The notes beneath the pieces were generated by a model. That model searched no databases. It was not told where the DNA came from and saw only the letters and a program-made list of their open reading frames with translations. A stretch of 64,000 nt of DNA, taken from Alphaproteobacteria bacterium (GTDB lineage: Bacteria; Pseudomonadota; Alphaproteobacteria; Rhizobiales; Rhizobiaceae). Numbering within the stretch: the stretch's first letter is position 1; each line of letters starts with the position of its first letter. Shown here one piece after another: positions 62,169 through 64,000 of this stretch. The stretch lies in contig JANSYK010000002.1 in the NCBI GenBank assembly GCA_024742485.1, forward strand, positions 1,116,001 to 1,180,000, given 5' to 3'. A program made the position numbers and the translations under genes.

Positions 62169-62837
62169 CTACGCTGCGGCGTCCACCAACGCATCGACAT
62201 GAACCTGGGCGCAATCGACAATCTGGAAGTCGGCGTCGCCTCGGTCAAAGACCATGAACAGGTCTGTCCCGGCGAGAGCAACGGCGTCCGCCCCCTGTTC
62301 ATGACAGAGTTTGCGGCCCATTTGGTGAAAAAAGCTGCGGTGCTCCGATGTGGCGCGGCCTGCCGTAGCGATCTCGATATAATTGGTGTGCGTTTTCTCA
62401 AGATCATCACCTGCCGGCACGATCAGATTGGCGGATGTGATGCCGCCATAGAGCCGCGATTCAAGGACCGTCCGTGTGCCCAGCAGCCCGACTGTTTGGA
62501 AGCCCTGCTGGTCAAATTGGGTGTTGAGCGCCGGGATCGCGCTGATCAGTGGCAATGGGGAAATGGCTTCAAGTTCCTTGATGCAGAAGTGACCGGCCAG
62601 GGAGGTGACAGCCGCGATATCTGCACCGGCCGCCTTCAATCGTTGAACGAACCCGAGGAAAATCTGCGCTTGTCGGGCAGCATCTCCCTTGGACAAATTG
62701 TCCAGAAGAACGCGGGTATCGGCGTGAACGATGGTCAGGTCGAGGGTCTTTCCCATCTTTGAGTAGGCGCGTACGAGCCCTCGATAATAATACTCGGTTG
62801 CCGCGGGGCCGATGCCGCCAATAAGTCCGATATGCAT
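62169..62837 (-). CDS. Asp/Glu racemase-fold protein lacking both catalytic cysteines
   Basis: 222 residues with the aspartate/glutamate racemase fold: MHIGLIGGIGPAATEYYYRGL at the start (in part GLIGGIGPAATEYYY) and LLGTRTVLESRLYG in the middle are typical of the YgeA-like group. The first catalytic Cys (CNTAH in racemases) is replaced in AVTSLAGHF, and the second (GCTE) in ALAGTDLF. So it should not racemise by the two-base Cys mechanism; the fold is also used by maleate isomerase-like and decarboxylase-like enzymes. Cytosolic. Its stop is 3 bases from the crtZ stop on the opposite strand. Confidence 0.88.
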   Translation of the reverse strand: MHIGLIGGIGPAATEYYYRGLVRAYSKMGKTLDLTIVHADTRVLLDNLSKGDAARQAQIFLGFVQRLKAAGADIAAVTSLAGHFCIKELEAISPLPLISAIPALNTQFDQQGFQTVGLLGTRTVLESRLYGGITSANLIVPAGDDLEKTHTNYIEIATAGRATSEHRSFFHQMGRKLCHEQGADAVALAGTDLFMVFDRGDADFQIVDCAQVHVDALVDAAA

Positions 62838-62864
62838 AGCCTGTCCTCTGCCGTTTCGCCCGGT

Positions 62865-63416
62865 TCAATCGCCGACCACGATTGCGGAATCGATAATGCG
62901 CATCATTCCCGATCCGAATGCCTCGCTGCTGTTGGATTTGAGGAGCAATCCCTTTGCTGCCGTCAACAGAAGGAACGTCTTGTCATCGGCTTCCCGGTCG
63001 GTCTTGCAGATGCCGGTTTTCAGCAGGAATTGGCTAAGAGATTTTTCGAACCGAATATGCGGATCCGCGTCCGAACGCTTCAGTGCGGCCATCCCAAGAT
63101 CGAGGATTTCGGCGCCGTGGGGCGAATTGTGGATGACGGATACACCGTCTCCGATCCATCTCATGAAGGCGTTCAACAGCCTTTGCCTGACCGGAACATC
63201 CGTTGCGTTCAACTGTTCTTCGGCCAGTGATCCGGCATTGGCCGCATAGCCTTCAAGGGCCCATTCCAGCACTGCATCCTTTGTCCCGAAACGATTGTAC
63301 AATGTCTGCCGGGAGATGTTTGCGGCAGCTGCCAGTTCGGACATTGATGTCTTTCTGAATCCGTAATGGGCGAACACGCCCAGAACGTTCTGAAACACCG
63401 TTCCGTCGTCCATCAA
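62865..63416 (-). CDS. TetR family transcriptional regulator
   Basis: 183 residues. The N-terminal helix-turn-helix is clear (FAHYGFRKTSMSELAAAANI, SRQTLYNRFGTKDAVLEWAL; residues about 15-60), followed by the all-helical ligand domain. M2 is as likely a start as M1. The gene is divergent from the SDR gene, with an inverted repeat in between, so the regulator probably represses itself and the SDR gene. The ligand is unknown. It is 27 bases from the racemase-fold gene on the same strand and may be co-transcribed with it. Confidence 0.92.
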   Translation of the reverse strand: MMDDGTVFQNVLGVFAHYGFRKTSMSELAAAANISRQTLYNRFGTKDAVLEWALEGYAANAGSLAEEQLNATDVPVRQRLLNAFMRWIGDGVSVIHNSPHGAEILDLGMAALKRSDADPHIRFEKSLSQFLLKTGICKTDREADDKTFLLLTAAKGLLLKSNSSEAFGSGMMRIIDSAIVVGD

Positions 63417-63480
63417 ACAACCTCATTTACGATGACGCTCTTATAGTGGTGTCGTTCATGAATGCACCTCTTGAAGCGCA

Positions 63481-63512
63481 ATTTTTACATTTTATATAAT
63501 GTTTGTAAAAAT
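63481..63512. promoter_or_regulatory. nested palindrome between TetR and SDR genes
   Basis: ATTTTTACA (63481-63489) and TGTAAAAAT (63504-63512) are perfect arms around 14 bases; inside, ACATT (63487-63491) and AATGT (63498-63502) form a second dyad. The site is 65 bases from the TetR ATG and 46 bases from the SDR ATG and covers the likely promoters. It is the natural operator for the TetR protein. Confidence 0.6.
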
Positions 63513-63557
63513 TGACAAAAGATGGATCGATTTCAAGGTGTAGAGGGAGTGAGCAGC

Positions 63558-64000
63558 ATGTCGAATGGAAACTGGAACAGTGACAATGTCCCGGATCAGG
63601 CAGGGCGCGTGGTTCTGATCACCGGGGCAAGCAGCGGGATTGGCAAGGAAGCTGCACGAGTTATCGCCGGCAAGGGCGGACGGGTCGTCATTGCAGCCCG
63701 AAACATGGACAAGGCCAACCGCGCCGCCGAAGACATCCGCCGACAGTCTCCCGGCGCCGAGATCGCTGTCCGCCAGCTCGATCTGTCCGATCTTCAATCG
63801 GTCAGCGCCTTCGCGGATGCGTTCTCGAAGGAGTATGACCGGCTTGATGTGCTGATCAACAATGCCGGCATCATGATGTGTCCCTACGCCAAGACGAAGG
63901 ATGGCTTCGAAATCCAGATGGGAACCAACCATCTTGGCCACTTCGCCCTGACCGGGCACCTGTTGCCGTTTCTTAAACAGACCAGGGATTCCCGGATCGT
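63558..64000 (+). CDS. short-chain dehydrogenase/reductase, N-terminal part
   Basis: 147 codons are visible before the window ends; the 3' part is missing. ATG 63558 follows GGGAG by about eight bases. The Rossmann NAD(P) motif TGASSGIGKEAARV (about 21-34), the ARNMDKANRAAE region that sets cofactor choice (Arg suggests NADP), LDLSDLQSV, and LINNAGIMMCPYAKTKDGFEIQMGTNHLGHF (in part NNAGIMMCP and TNHLGHF) are those of retinol dehydrogenase-like SDRs. The catalytic Tyr-Lys pair lies outside the window. Substrate unknown. It is likely controlled by the divergent TetR gene. Confidence 0.93.
   Translation, partial: MSNGNWNSDNVPDQAGRVVLITGASSGIGKEAARVIAGKGGRVVIAARNMDKANRAAEDIRRQSPGAEIAVRQLDLSDLQSVSAFADAFSKEYDRLDVLINNAGIMMCPYAKTKDGFEIQMGTNHLGHFALTGHLLPFLKQTRDSRI

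Noticed and set aside
1-64000. tRNA, rRNA, CRISPR arrays, insertion sequences, prophage, attachment sites
   Set aside because: I looked for T-loop motifs, direct-repeat arrays, transposase or integrase motifs and terminal repeats and found none.

Overview
The window looks like chromosomal DNA of an alphaproteobacterium, most likely a Hyphomicrobiales (Rhizobiales) member and plausibly a marine, carotenoid-making one. Pointers are a PodJ-like polarity factor with CtrA-type and GANTC sites upstream, a C4-pathway 5-aminolevulinate synthase, a CrbS/CrbR-type acetate switch, the ligase-associated PdeM/Lhr repair pair, a DUF6460 protein, and carotenoid genes (type 2 IPP isomerase, GGPP synthase, CrtZ). 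Genes are densely packed with many 4-base overlaps. I see no tRNA, rRNA, CRISPR array, insertion sequence or prophage.

Layout. 1-1.5 kb: tail of a hexapeptide acetyltransferase and a secreted Cys- and Gly-rich protein. 1.8-8.2 kb: a minus-strand beta-oxidation operon (two acyl-CoA dehydrogenases, thiolase, FadB) behind an ACGT-type palindromic operator. 8.7-12.4 kb: the PodJ-like protein. 12.5-21 kb: an XRE-cupin regulator and a five-gene operon joining a non-pyrrolysine MttB-family methyltransferase, an M29/NicX-like protein and a complete peptide-type ABC importer. 21.4-28.6 kb: a Tat-exported nitroreductase-like protein, an MddA-like thiol methyltransferase, a TipA-type MerR regulator with its own long-spacer promoter, a beta-keto acid cleavage enzyme with an MFS carrier, and a TauE exporter with its TIGR02186 partner. 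28.7-38.7 kb: an active/inactive M16 peptidase pair, PdeM and Lhr helicase, DUF6460, MATE pump, PyrD, DUF952 and a small periplasmic coiled-coil protein. 39-45.2 kb: CrbR/CrbS-like two-component system, MscL, HemA. 45.6-50.7 kb: a complete branched-chain-amino-acid-type ABC importer. 50.7-54.9 kb: a signalling locus with a CadC-type winged helix/TolB/TPR protein, a membrane adenylate/guanylate cyclase and three previously unlabelled tiny ORFs. 54.9-62.2 kb: Bcr/CflA pump, cytochrome b561, and the carotenoid/isoprenoid cluster containing an ABC-2 exporter. 62.2-64 kb: a racemase-fold protein lacking both catalytic cysteines, a TetR regulator and a truncated SDR gene.

The items I would look at first are: (i) a 26-codon gene at 53039-53119 with a Shine-Dalgarno element matching the 16S tail over 11 bases and its own intrinsic terminator; (ii) a three-copy dispersed repeat of about 100 bp with two hairpins, one of which shows compensatory changes between copies; (iii) the ABC exporter lying between GGPP synthase and carotenoid hydroxylase; (iv) the MttB-like/M29-like/peptide-importer operon, which looks like a catabolic system for an unidentified methylated compound. 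All functions were assigned by reading motifs and recalling families; no database search was run.
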